Positions 1-5,444 of a stretch of 5,444 nucleotides of DNA are shown in pieces. Position numbers and translations under genes: made by a program. Numbering within the stretch: position 1 is the stretch's first letter; each line of letters starts with the position of its first letter. The stretch lies in assembly GCA_964396535.1 (NCBI GenBank), contig CAYNFT010000114.1:1-5444 (forward strand). Direction: 5' to 3'. The DNA comes from CAYNFT01 sp964396535. GTDB lineage: Bacteria > Chloroflexota > Dehalococcoidia > Dehalococcoidales > UBA2162. The notes under the pieces are model-generated. The model saw nothing but the letters and a program-made list of their open reading frames with translations, was not told the DNA's origin and did no database searches.

Positions 1-127
1 CTATAGGTTTGAATAATGCGGAGAATCCGTGAACCTGAAAGCCAATTCCCCACGCAGATAAAAGACTACCCGCTAGAACAGTCCACCAGCCGAAAAACAC
101 CTTGGGGAATTTTCCTCTCTTAGTCAA
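1..127 (-). CDS. MFS transporter, N-terminal fragment (cut by left edge)
   Basis: On the minus strand an open frame runs from TTG (127-125) to the left edge, giving 42 codons. It reads as a short basic N-terminus (LTKRGKFPK) followed by a first membrane helix with VFFGWWTVLAGSLLSAWGIG, then FSALFKPI. The FxGWW start, the hydrophobic helix and the (F/L)FKPI after it are typical of the first helix of major facilitator superfamily carriers, especially the oxalate/formate-antiporter-like and monocarboxylate-like groups. It should be an inner-membrane secondary transporter; the substrate cannot be told. The TTG start is chosen because an in-frame TAG lies five codons upstream and no ATG is available; AAAGAG about 7 nt upstream is a weak ribosome binding site. 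The gene is divergent from the GNAT gene. Family assignment rests on only about 35 residues. Confidence 0.68.
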   Translation of the reverse strand, partial: MTKRGKFPKVFFGWWTVLAGSLLSAWGIGFQVHGFSALFKPI

Positions 128-587
128 GAATGTCTCTTTCTAGAAACTCTTGGATAAACTGCCAATCTACCCCCTGTAAGAAAGACCTGCCAGACAAAGT
201 TCATTTGGCACTCTTTAAGTAAAGACGCTTTCCGGCAACTCTGGCTTTTATGATACTCCTGCGTAGTCTAGCTGTAAAGTTGGCTGCACGTGGCTGCGGG
301 AACGACTGTTTAAATTGTTATCCCATGGCACAACTAGTCGTTCCCGACTAAGATAGCCTGCCCTGCGGGCTTGATACTGAACCAGAGAAGCTACACAATA
401 GGGCGTATTGGGTAATCCAAGGCGTCTATTAACCTTTGTCCTTTATGTGTGACTCGCAACGGGTACCAACTCAGACAGAATGAAACTTCATTATGGTAAA
501 ATCTGTAAAGGTAGTTATAACTTCAACTGGGGACGTGCCGAGCGAAGATCTATATTTAACGCAACAACTAGGTTCAGGAGAAGGTTT
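128..587. other. Divergent intergenic region, MFS / GNAT
   Basis: This 460-nt gap lies between the divergent MFS and GNAT genes. It holds the perfect inverted repeat at 297-346, a short direct repeat TGGCTGC (281-287 and 291-297) and a small GCCC-TGC-GGGC hairpin near 360-370. I see no convincing promoter, tRNA or additional gene on either strand. An open frame does extend the GNAT gene upstream to ATG 480, but that part has no ribosome binding site and no family resemblance. Confidence 0.5.
297..346. repeat. Perfect 11-bp inverted repeat (large stem-loop or operator)
   Basis: CGGGAACGACT (297-307) is exactly mirrored by AGTCGTTCCCG (336-346), separated by 28 nt. Inside the loop a 4-bp inner stem, TTGT (315-318) with ACAA (330-333), can also form. 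There is no T-tract on either side, so a terminator is unlikely. Its place between two divergent genes suits an operator for a dimeric regulator or a structured 5' leader, but a small mobile-element relic is also possible. No second copy occurs in the window. Confidence 0.6.
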
Positions 588-590
588 TTG
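576..590 (+). promoter_or_regulatory. Ribosome binding site fixing the GNAT start at TTG 588
   Basis: AGGAG at 576-580 is followed by a 7-nt spacer and then TTG at 588-590. This is the only good Shine-Dalgarno near the gene. The ATG at 480 has none, and the TTG start yields the MILRGPRV N-terminus usual for this family. Confidence 0.7.
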
Positions 591-1109
591 ATATTACGGG
601 GACCGAGAGTATCCATCCGTCCAGTGGTATGGGACGATTTGCCTACGATGTGCAGATGGTGGAATGACCCGACCGTCATGAAAGAAGTAAGGGCAGAGAA
701 ATTCAAGCCTACATTAGAGCAAATTAGGGAGCAGCTATGGCCAGTTTGGCGAGATTCTGGTCCTAGTCAATACCATGAGTTCATCATATGTCTCGACGAA
801 AAAATGGTCGGAGAAATTGGTTATATATATGAAGATCTAGATCAAGGTATCTTGTCGGTGGATATTAAGATTGGGGAGTCATCCTTCTGGGGTCAAGGGT
901 TGGGCACGGAGGCGATAAAACTTCTCGTTTCTTATCTCTTCGACCAGATGAACGCTCAACATATTATTGCAGAGCCCGGTGATTGGAACATGCGGAGCAT
1001 ACGTGTATTCGAGAAGTGTGGTTTTAGGGAAATTAGGCGTGAAGCGATTCCTGCTACTGACGTTCACGATGGTGGGACAATGATTACGATGCAGCTCGAC
1101 AAGGAGTAA
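588..1109 (+). CDS. GNAT family N-acetyltransferase (RimJ/L or AAC(6')-like)
   Basis: This is a 173-residue cytoplasmic acetyl-CoA-dependent N-acetyltransferase of the GNAT fold. The N-terminus MILRGPRVSIRPVVWDDLP with RWWNDPTVM is the typical opening of the Acetyltransf_3/8-type groups that include RimJ/RimL and AAC(6')-like enzymes. Residues 101-109 (WGQGLGTEA) form motif A, the (Q/R)xxGxG/A pyrophosphate loop that binds acetyl-CoA. Residues 134-145 (NMRSIRVFEKCG), followed by F and REI, are the C-terminal motif B with the conserved Asn and the FEKCGF turn. Length is normal for the family. The start is TTG 588 with AGGAG upstream; an in-frame extension to ATG 480 would add 36 unrelated residues. 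The gene stands alone, convergent with the decayed gene at 1233-1517. The substrate (protein N-terminus, antibiotic or small amine) cannot be read from the sequence; a resistance role is possible but not shown. Confidence 0.85.
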   Translation: MILRGPRVSIRPVVWDDLPTMCRWWNDPTVMKEVRAEKFKPTLEQIREQLWPVWRDSGPSQYHEFIICLDEKMVGEIGYIYEDLDQGILSVDIKIGESSFWGQGLGTEAIKLLVSYLFDQMNAQHIIAEPGDWNMRSIRVFEKCGFREIRREAIPATDVHDGGTMITMQLDKE

Positions 1110-1232
1110 TCCAGAAGTCTAAGAAACTGATCATACATAAACCTAATAGAACTTCGGCGATTATGGTGTTCATTACACGATTGCTTGGAATGTTACCCCG
1201 TCGCGTTAGAAAATAAATGTGCCATCTCAACA

Positions 1233-1517
1233 TTACAATTGATTAAGCAAGTCTTCAATCTCGCGAAGCTCCTCAAGAGTAACATCAGAGAACTCCCCAA
1301 TTTGATTCATAACATGGCTCACTTCTCTGTACCCTCATTTGGAAAGAATTATGGCTCGATTAAAAAGTTTAGCTTTCAGTCTCTGTATTTCATGTTTCTC
1401 GTAGCCTCCGTGGAAAAACCTCTTGTGTCCACTGAGGCCTCGAGCACTTAAATAATACCCACATAAAGGGCGCTGTTTATGCCGCTATATTGTTGGTTCA
1501 GAATATCTTCTTCACAT
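1233..1517 (-). pseudogene. Decayed small zinc-finger-like protein gene (three in-frame stops)
   Basis: On the minus strand one frame of 95 codons runs from ATG (1517-1515) to TAA (1235-1233) and looks protein-like throughout, except for TGA at codon 2 (1514-1512), TAG at codon 11 (1487-1485) and TGA at codon 61 (1337-1335). GAGGGG lies 4 nt upstream of the ATG. Codons 16-40 read RPLCGYYLSARGLSGHKRFF and then HG. This is a C2H2-type finger, C-x2-C-x11-H-x4-H, in which the first Cys is Arg (CGC, one change from TGC). A basic helix follows (IQRLKAKLFNRAIILSK), then an acidic tail (FSDVTLEELREIEDLLNQL). Each stop is one C-to-T change from a sense codon (CGA or CAG). GTG 1322-1320 or ATG 1310-1308 could still start a 25-29 residue remnant. 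The plus-strand open frame over the same DNA has no such character. I infer a recently inactivated gene, probably for a small DNA- or RNA-binding protein. Confidence 0.6.
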
Positions 1518-1619
1518 AATTCCCCTCGCATTAAGATTGTAAACAATGTATACTTGTTAATTTGAACTTCTTCTTTACGCAGTACTTGTTGGCGTTTTAC
1601 CTATTTGCTATGGCACTGA

Positions 1620-1637
1620 AAGTTTAAGTATAAGTTT
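1620..1637 (+). repeat. Three tandem AAGTWT hexamers upstream of the promoter
   Basis: AAGTTT, AAGTAT and AAGTTT follow one another without a gap, ending 9 nt before the -35 box at 1647. The position, close upstream of a good promoter, suits an activator or repressor binding array or an AT-rich UP element. The copies are short, so chance is possible in this AT-rich stretch. Confidence 0.4.
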
Positions 1638-1646
1638 TTTGATTTA

Positions 1647-1675
1647 TTGAATCACGCAGAGATGGCGTTTATACT
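1647..1675 (+). promoter_or_regulatory. Sigma70-like promoter, TTGAAT-N17-TATACT
   Basis: The -35 box TTGAAT (1647-1652) and -10 box TATACT (1670-1675) are separated by exactly 17 nt, both one or two bases from consensus. Transcription should start near 1682 and give a leader of about 175 nt before the reductase gene. The -10 box sits in a 10-bp palindrome, ATACTAGTAT (1671-1680), which could be an operator. It is the best promoter match found in the window. Confidence 0.6.
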
Positions 1676-1684
1676 AGTATATAT

Positions 1685-1717
1685 AGTCAGCGACAGATAT
1701 GTTGTCGTCTGTTGACT
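1685..1717 (+). promoter_or_regulatory. Bulged hairpin at the predicted transcript start
   Basis: AGTCA (1685-1689) and ACAG (1693-1696) pair with CTGTTGACT (1709-1717). This gives a 9-bp stem with a GCG bulge and a 12-nt loop. An alternative fold pairs CGACA (1691-1695) with TGTCG (1703-1707). It lies only a few bases after the predicted start site, so it could stabilise the 5' end of the mRNA or be a repressor site. There is no T-tract after it, so it is not a terminator. Confidence 0.4.
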
Positions 1718-1855
1718 AATAAAGTAAGAGGGATAAAGGGGGATGGGGTTATAGAATATAAGTAAAGGAAGTGAGGTTAGTAAAAAAATTTCCTTTTCGC
1801 TATTACGTGATATGGAAATTTGTGCAATTACGGACTATAATAACGGAGGAAAATT

Positions 1856-2833
1856 ATGCGGCTTATTATCTACGGAGCGGGGGGGATTGGAGGTGTGATT
1901 GGGGGCCATCTGGCACGCACCGGTCAGGAAGTAGTCTTGATTGGTCGGCCCGGTAATGTAAGAGCCATTAACGAACATGGTCTGCGCCTCATCACACCAA
2001 CGGGTACCCACATTTTACGGATACCATCTGTTGCAGGCCCAGAGCAGATTGAATTCAGGTCTGGTGATGTGATTTGTCTCTGTATGAAAGGGCAGGACAC
2101 AGAAGGAGCTCTCCGTGATTTGCAGGCGGTGATTAAAAATGTGCCCATCTTTTGCTTTCAGAACGGGGTGAGGAACGAGGAGATTGCAGCCCAGTACTTT
2201 AAAAAAGTGCACGGTGTGATGGTACGAGTGGGCGCAGTCTATCTTAAAGACGGCGAAGTTACTGCTCGTCGAGACCCGCCAGGTTGGTTCATCATTGGAT
2301 GTTACCCTCAAGGAACTAGCGAACTGGTTGAGGTTGTAGCAGATAAGTTGCGAACTGCAAGCTTCCTGGTGAAAACAACTGGAGACGTCATGCCCTACAA
2401 ATGGGGAAAATTGATGAGCAATCTGGGTAATTCTATTGGCGCTATTACTGATGCCAGGGGAGATGATGTCAATCAGATGATGCGAGCCGCACAGCAAGAG
2501 TTGCGTGATATTCTGGCTCAGGCAAGCATTCACTGGATATCAGCAGAGGAAGTGAATAAGGAGTGGCCTGAGATCACGGCGCCACTACGTGGCAGTCTTA
2601 GTACTGAGGCACAAAGTTCGACGTGGCAGAGTCTGGCCCGTGAGCAGGGTACCGTGGAAACCGAGTTCCTGAATGGCGAGGTTATACGCTTGGCCAGAAA
2701 ATTGGGGCGTCAGGCACCAATTAATGAAATGCTCTTACGAATCTCTCAGGAAATGGCTGCCAACAACGAGCTGCCTGGCAAATACACACCGGCTCAGTTG
2801 AGCTCACTACTGGGACTAGCTCACTCTCTATAG
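1856..2833 (+). CDS. Ketopantoate reductase family protein (2-dehydropantoate 2-reductase-like)
   Basis: This is a 325-residue cytoplasmic NAD(P)-dependent oxidoreductase of the PanE/ApbA family. The founding member reduces 2-dehydropantoate to pantoate for coenzyme A synthesis. Residues 3-20 form the Rossmann beta-alpha unit with GAGGIGG (7-13). MKGQDT (77-82) matches the conserved VK strand, and FQNG (101-104) the NG motif. WGKLMSN (183-189) carries the Lys (185) and Asn (189) of the family's catalytic KxxxN. ETEFLNG (268-274) aligns with the EIDYING motif of E. coli PanE, so Glu268 stands for its substrate-binding Glu. RKLGRQAPIN (281-290) is the usual helix and P-x-N. Length is normal or slightly long. 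GGAGG (1845-1849) lies 6 nt before ATG 1856. Active-site residues are intact, so true pantoate synthesis is possible, but paralogues acting on other 2-keto acids are common and no coaA/panB/panC neighbour is visible. Confidence 0.88.
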   Translation: MRLIIYGAGGIGGVIGGHLARTGQEVVLIGRPGNVRAINEHGLRLITPTGTHILRIPSVAGPEQIEFRSGDVICLCMKGQDTEGALRDLQAVIKNVPIFCFQNGVRNEEIAAQYFKKVHGVMVRVGAVYLKDGEVTARRDPPGWFIIGCYPQGTSELVEVVADKLRTASFLVKTTGDVMPYKWGKLMSNLGNSIGAITDARGDDVNQMMRAAQQELRDILAQASIHWISAEEVNKEWPEITAPLRGSLSTEAQSSTWQSLAREQGTVETEFLNGEVIRLARKLGRQAPINEMLLRISQEMAANNELPGKYTPAQLSSLLGLAHSL

Positions 2834-2838
2834 AGTGA
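2821..2838 (+). repeat. 7-bp hairpin across the reductase stop codon
   Basis: TCACTCT (2821-2827) and AGAGTGA (2832-2838) are perfect complements around a 4-nt loop, CTAT. The stem covers the last codons and the TAG stop. No T-run follows, so it is not a typical intrinsic terminator; it may protect the 3' end or slow polymerase before the Hdr genes. Confidence 0.45.
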
Positions 2839-2867
2839 CGGAGGTAGTGAAGGGCTTTACCTTAAAT

Positions 2868-2897
2868 TTGATTCAGAGTACAGATATGGGGTATATT
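2868..2897 (+). promoter_or_regulatory. Candidate promoter of the Hdr genes, TTGATT-N18-TATATT
   Basis: TTGATT (2868-2873) and TATATT (2892-2897) are spaced by 18 nt in the 111-nt gap after the reductase gene. Transcription would begin near 2904, about 40 nt before the ATG of the HdrD-like gene, which is a sensible leader length. It would let the Hdr genes be expressed apart from the reductase gene. Confidence 0.42.
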
Positions 2898-2918
2898 ATT
2901 AATTGGAGGGAGCAAAAA

Positions 2919-2945
2919 ATGGGACAGAAAGGAAATGGTCTGTAA
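2919..2945 (+). CDS. Possible 8-residue leader ORF (MGQKGNGL) coupled to the HdrD-like gene
   Basis: ATG 2919 is preceded by a strong GGAGGG (2905-2910) at 8 nt spacing and opens an 8-codon frame ending in TAA (2943-2945). The last base of that stop is the first base of ATG 2945, giving TAATG, the classic overlap for re-initiation of translation. The best Shine-Dalgarno in the region thus belongs to this mini-ORF, while the HdrD-like start has only AAAGGAAA at a long spacing of about 11 nt. Either the peptide drives coupled translation, or a start has shifted by mutation or sequencing error. A protein function for so short a peptide is not suggested. Confidence 0.35.
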   Translation: MGQKGNGL

Positions 2946-4093
2946 TGCAAGCGGTAGCACCATATAGAGAAGCGATAGATATTATTAAAGAAGAAGGCGG
3001 AGACCTTCTTAAATTATGTTATCAATGTGGTATGTGTACAGCTACTTGCCCGTGGAATTTAGTAAAAGGTTTCAGTGTTCGCCGGATAATGCACCAGGGA
3101 CAACTGGGCTTAATTGACTTTGAGGATGAAGATATATGGACGTGTGCTACCTGTAGAGCCTGCGTTCAGCGCTGCCCCCGTGGTGTGGAAATAATAGATA
3201 TTATGAGGGCTATGCGTAGAGCCATTGTAGAGTTCGGCATAGGTGGAATTCCCGACTCGCTGCGGATTTCAATTAAAAACATCTCTGGCGTAGGTAATCC
3301 ATTGGGAGAACCTCGGGAAAACCGTGCTGACTGGGCAAGGGACCTTGATGTAAAGCCCTATACCAAGGGAACTGAGATACTATACTTTTCGTGCTGCATT
3401 CCAGCCTACGACCCGAGTGTTCAAAGAGTTGCCCGGGCTACTGTCAATATCCTGAAGAAAGCCGAAGTAGACTTTGGTATATTAGGTACCAAAGAAAATT
3501 GCTGTGGTGAGAGTGCCCGCAAAGCAGGGCAGGAAAGCCTCTTTAAAAATCTGGCCCAGGCTAATATTGATGCTTTTCGAGAAGCCGGTGTTAACAAGAT
3601 TGTTACCACTTCTCCCCATTGCTACAGCACCTTCAAAAATGAATATCCTGAGCTTGGAGGTAACTTTGAGGTGGTTCATGCTTCACAATATTTGGCTGAA
3701 CTTATTAAAGAGGGAAGATTAAAGCTCACAAAGGAATTGAACAAAAAGGTTACCTATCATGACCCCTGTTATCTGGGGCGACATAATGGCGTATATGATG
3801 AGCCTCGGCAGGTTTTGGAGAGTATCCCTGGTCTGGAACTGGTTGAGATGGCGGATTCTCGCGAAAACAGCCTGTGTTGTGGTGGGGGAGGGGGGAGGAT
3901 TTGGATGGAAACCAAGAAGGAGGAGAGATTTTCTGATATCAGGCTGGGCCAGGCTCTTGAGGTAGGTGCCGATATATTAGCTGTTTCCTGTCCTTATTGC
4001 ATGCTCAACTTTGAGGATAGCCTGCGAACCTTGGGTAAGGAAGAGGCTATTGAAATTAAGGACATCACTGAATTGGTTCAAGAAGCGATTTAA
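2945..4093 (+). CDS. HdrD-like (Fe-S)-binding protein: ferredoxin domain plus two CCG domains
   Basis: This 382-residue iron-sulfur protein resembles a fused HdrC and HdrB, as in HdrD of heterodisulfide reductase. Residues 25-36 (CYQCGMCTATCP) and 67-78 (CATCRACVQRCP) are two C-x2-C-x2-C-x3-CP motifs for two [4Fe-4S] clusters. Two CCG domains follow. The first has Cys150-Cys151, Cys186-Cys187 and SPHC (223-226), where the first Cys of the usual CxxC is Ser. The second is canonical, with DPC (275), Cys311-Cys312 in a glycine run, and CPYC (349-352), the pattern that binds the non-cubane [4Fe-4S] cluster. There are no membrane segments, so it is cytoplasmic. ATG 2945 is preferred; TTG 2903 would put the Shine-Dalgarno inside the gene. 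HdrA follows 23 nt downstream, so the two very probably form a complex. HdrD-like proteins also serve in lactate/glycolate oxidases and other electron-transfer modules, so the substrate is open. Confidence 0.88.
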   Translation: MQAVAPYREAIDIIKEEGGDLLKLCYQCGMCTATCPWNLVKGFSVRRIMHQGQLGLIDFEDEDIWTCATCRACVQRCPRGVEIIDIMRAMRRAIVEFGIGGIPDSLRISIKNISGVGNPLGEPRENRADWARDLDVKPYTKGTEILYFSCCIPAYDPSVQRVARATVNILKKAEVDFGILGTKENCCGESARKAGQESLFKNLAQANIDAFREAGVNKIVTTSPHCYSTFKNEYPELGGNFEVVHASQYLAELIKEGRLKLTKELNKKVTYHDPCYLGRHNGVYDEPRQVLESIPGLELVEMADSRENSLCCGGGGGRIWMETKKEERFSDIRLGQALEVGADILAVSCPYCMLNFEDSLRTLGKEEAIEIKDITELVQEAI

Positions 4094-4116
4094 CACTGTT
4101 AAGGGAGGCCTACTCT

Positions 4117-5444
4117 ATGGCAGAAAAAGCTAGAATAGGGGTCTATGTTTGCCACTGCGGACTTAATATAGCCGGCGTAGTGGATGTAGAGGAAGTCGCC
4201 AAATTTGCGCAAGGGCTACCTAACGTGGTAGTGGCTAAGGATTATATGTATATGTGCTCAGACCCGGGACAAAACATGATTAAGGAGGATATTAAGCAGC
4301 ATGGGTTGAATCGTGTAGTTGTGGCTTCCTGCTCGCCGATGCTGCATGAGCATACCTTCCGGGTTGCTTGTCAGGAAGCAGGGCTGAACCCTTATCTCTT
4401 TGAGATGGCTAATATTCGCGAGCAAGATGCCTGGGTGACTGAAGACCACGAGGCAGCTACCGAAAAGGCTAAAGCATTAGTCAGCGCTGCGGTAAGCTGG
4501 GTTCTTTACCAGGAGCCGTTGGAGGTCAGGGAGGTTCCGGTCAACCCCAATGTTCTGGTTGTAGGAGGTGGTATTGCCGGGATGAGAGCCGCCCTCGAAG
4601 TTGCCAATTCTGGCAATAAGGTTTACCTCGTGGAGAGGGAGTCGAGCATTGGCGGGCATATGGCGCAATTTGATAAAACCTTCCCTACACTGGACTGCGC
4701 CAGTTGTATTTTTACTCCCCTCCTTAGTGAGGTAGGGCGACACCCCTATATTGAGCTGATGAGCTATAGCGAGGTAGAAGAAGTTTCCGGTTATATTGGC
4801 AATTTCAAGGTTAAAGTCAGGGAAAAAGCAAGATATGTTAATAAAGACAAGTGTACCGGCTGTAGCACCTGCGTAGAGAAGTGCCCGTGGAAGGTAGTCA
4901 GTGAATTTGATGAGGGCTTGAGAGACAGAAAGGCTATTTATATTCCCTTCGCCCAGGCGGTACCCAATGTACCGGTGATAGACACTGAGCACTGCGCCTA
5001 CTTTTTAAAGGGCACCTGCCGTGCCTGTGAAAAGTTCTGTGAGGCAGGGGCCATTGATTTCGAGCAGCAAGATGAAATAGTCGAGGTAGACGTTGGCGCA
5101 ATCATCGTAGCTACAGGCTACGATACCCTTGACCCGTCGGTTATCTCACAGTACGGTTACGGGCGCTATGATAACGTTATCACTGCCCTCCAGTTTGAGA
5201 GGCTGAGTAATGCCTCTGGTCCTACGCTTGGTAAAATCCAGCTTAAGGATGGCTCGGAGCCCGAGAGTGTAGCCATTATTCACTGTGTGGGTAGCCGTGA
5301 TAAGAACTATCATAGCTATTGCTCCCGGGTGTGTTGTATGTATGCCCTCAAGTATTCTCACCTGCTACACGAAAAAACCAGTGCCGAGGTATACCAGATG
5401 TATATAGATATGCGTTGCTTCGGCAAGGGCTATGAAGAATTCTA
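4117..5444 (+). CDS. hdrA: HdrA-like FAD and iron-sulfur subunit of heterodisulfide reductase (cut by right edge)
   Basis: The visible 442 codons of this cytoplasmic flavoprotein run off the right edge. HdrA holds FAD and several [4Fe-4S] clusters and, in methanogens, bifurcates electrons between ferredoxin and the HdrBC disulfide site; bacterial versions serve related complexes. The N-terminal domain has VCHCGLNIAG (11-20), MCSDPGQ near 48 and ASCSPMLHEHTFR near 70, all family hallmarks. The FAD Rossmann motif is VVGGGIAGMRAA (148-159), followed by SIGGHMAQFDKTFPTLDCASC (Cys194, Cys197). A ferredoxin domain has CTGCSTCVEKCP (246-257) and a second set at Cys293, 301, 304 and 308. Cys390 with CSRVCC (402-407) matches the additional HdrA cluster site, and FGKGYEEF closes the fragment. 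AAGGGAGG (4101-4108) sits 8 nt before ATG 4117. It is co-directional with the HdrD-like gene and in one operon. No selenocysteine codon is seen. Confidence 0.92.
   Translation, partial: MAEKARIGVYVCHCGLNIAGVVDVEEVAKFAQGLPNVVVAKDYMYMCSDPGQNMIKEDIKQHGLNRVVVASCSPMLHEHTFRVACQEAGLNPYLFEMANIREQDAWVTEDHEAATEKAKALVSAAVSWVLYQEPLEVREVPVNPNVLVVGGGIAGMRAALEVANSGNKVYLVERESSIGGHMAQFDKTFPTLDCASCIFTPLLSEVGRHPYIELMSYSEVEEVSGYIGNFKVKVREKARYVNKDKCTGCSTCVEKCPWKVVSEFDEGLRDRKAIYIPFAQAVPNVPVIDTEHCAYFLKGTCRACEKFCEAGAIDFEQQDEIVEVDVGAIIVATGYDTLDPSVISQYGYGRYDNVITALQFERLSNASGPTLGKIQLKDGSEPESVAIIHCVGSRDKNYHSYCSRVCCMYALKYSHLLHEKTSAEVYQMYIDMRCFGKGYEEF

Larger units (their letters stand above)
1518..1855. other. Intergenic region carrying the promoter of the reductase gene
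   Basis: This is a 338-nt AT-rich gap between the decayed minus-strand gene and the ketopantoate-reductase gene. It holds the triple AAGTWT repeat (1620-1637), a sigma70-like promoter (1647-1675) and a bulged hairpin (1685-1717), each listed separately. A small palindrome, ATTGTAAACAAT, lies near 1537-1548 upstream of the decayed gene. The rest of the leader, about 1720-1840, includes a purine-rich run (near 1725-1750). A GTG-started frame at 1771 overlaps the reductase gene and is not convincing. No RNA gene is recognised. Confidence 0.5.

Noticed and set aside
120..197. Minus-strand 25-codon frame ending VDWQFIQEFLERDILD just before the MFS start, overlapping it by 8 nt
   Set aside because: The peptide looks plausible and could be a coupled leader, but it is too short, has only a TTG start and no family I recognise.
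480..587. Upstream extension of the GNAT gene to ATG 480
   Set aside because: It has no ribosome binding site, no resemblance to the family, and an ideal AGGAG-spaced TTG start exists at 588.
1185..1451. Plus-strand 88-codon open frame
   Set aside because: It has no ribosome binding site or recognisable motif, and the opposite strand carries a far more protein-like, though broken, frame with a zinc-finger motif.
1335..1514. Alternative genetic code or selenocysteine reading of the stops in the zinc-finger frame
   Set aside because: Both TGA and TAG would have to be read, TAG ends the neighbouring reductase gene, and no SECIS-like element is seen; decay is simpler.
1836..1841. TATAAT just before the reductase ribosome binding site
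   Set aside because: No -35 box at a suitable distance, and a start there would leave almost no leader ahead of the GGAGG.
1771..1956. GTG-started frame overlapping the reductase gene start
   Set aside because: It runs out of frame about 100 nt into a well-supported gene and has no family resemblance, despite a weak AAAGGAA upstream.
2903..2944. TTG 2903 as start of the HdrD-like protein
   Set aside because: The TTG overlaps the GGAGGG ribosome binding site and adds 14 residues unlike the family; ATG 2945 fits better.

Overview
The window looks like bacterial DNA of moderate GC from an anaerobe, because its right half carries a heterodisulfide-reductase-type iron-sulfur module. The style of the HdrA and HdrD-like proteins recalls Chloroflexota/Dehalococcoidia or anaerobic Firmicutes and deltaproteobacterial lineages. 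This taxonomic guess is weak and rests on the proteins alone.

Left half (1-1855): a loosely packed stretch of small genes. On the minus strand, positions 1-127 encode the N-terminus of an MFS transporter that runs off the left edge. A 460-nt gap containing a perfect 11-bp inverted repeat separates it from a divergent GNAT acetyltransferase, best started at TTG 588. On the minus strand at 1233-1517 is a decayed small gene. One continuous reading frame has an ATG, a good ribosome binding site, a C2H2-like zinc-finger motif and an acidic tail, but it is broken by three in-frame stops and lacks one finger cysteine. The 338-nt gap at 1518-1855 carries a strong sigma70-like promoter (1647-1675), a triple hexamer repeat just upstream of it and a bulged hairpin just downstream.

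Right half (1856-5444): three genes on the plus strand. The first is a complete ketopantoate-reductase family protein (1856-2833) with its catalytic residues in place. After 111 nt, which hold a candidate promoter and an 8-codon ORF that overlaps the next start as TAATG, comes an HdrD-like protein (2945-4093). It has two N-terminal 4Fe-4S ferredoxin motifs followed by two CCG domains. HdrA follows 23 nt later (4117 to the right edge); it is an FAD and multi-[4Fe-4S] flavoprotein.

The HdrD-like and HdrA pair very probably forms an electron-transfer complex. In such complexes HdrA flavin can bifurcate or confurcate electrons, and the CCG protein reduces a disulfide or passes electrons to another acceptor. 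The natural acceptor and donor cannot be read from this window. The ketopantoate-reductase gene seems to be a separate unit. I see no clearly new multi-gene system; the most notable local signals are the decayed zinc-finger gene and the tiny coupled ORF in front of the Hdr operon.
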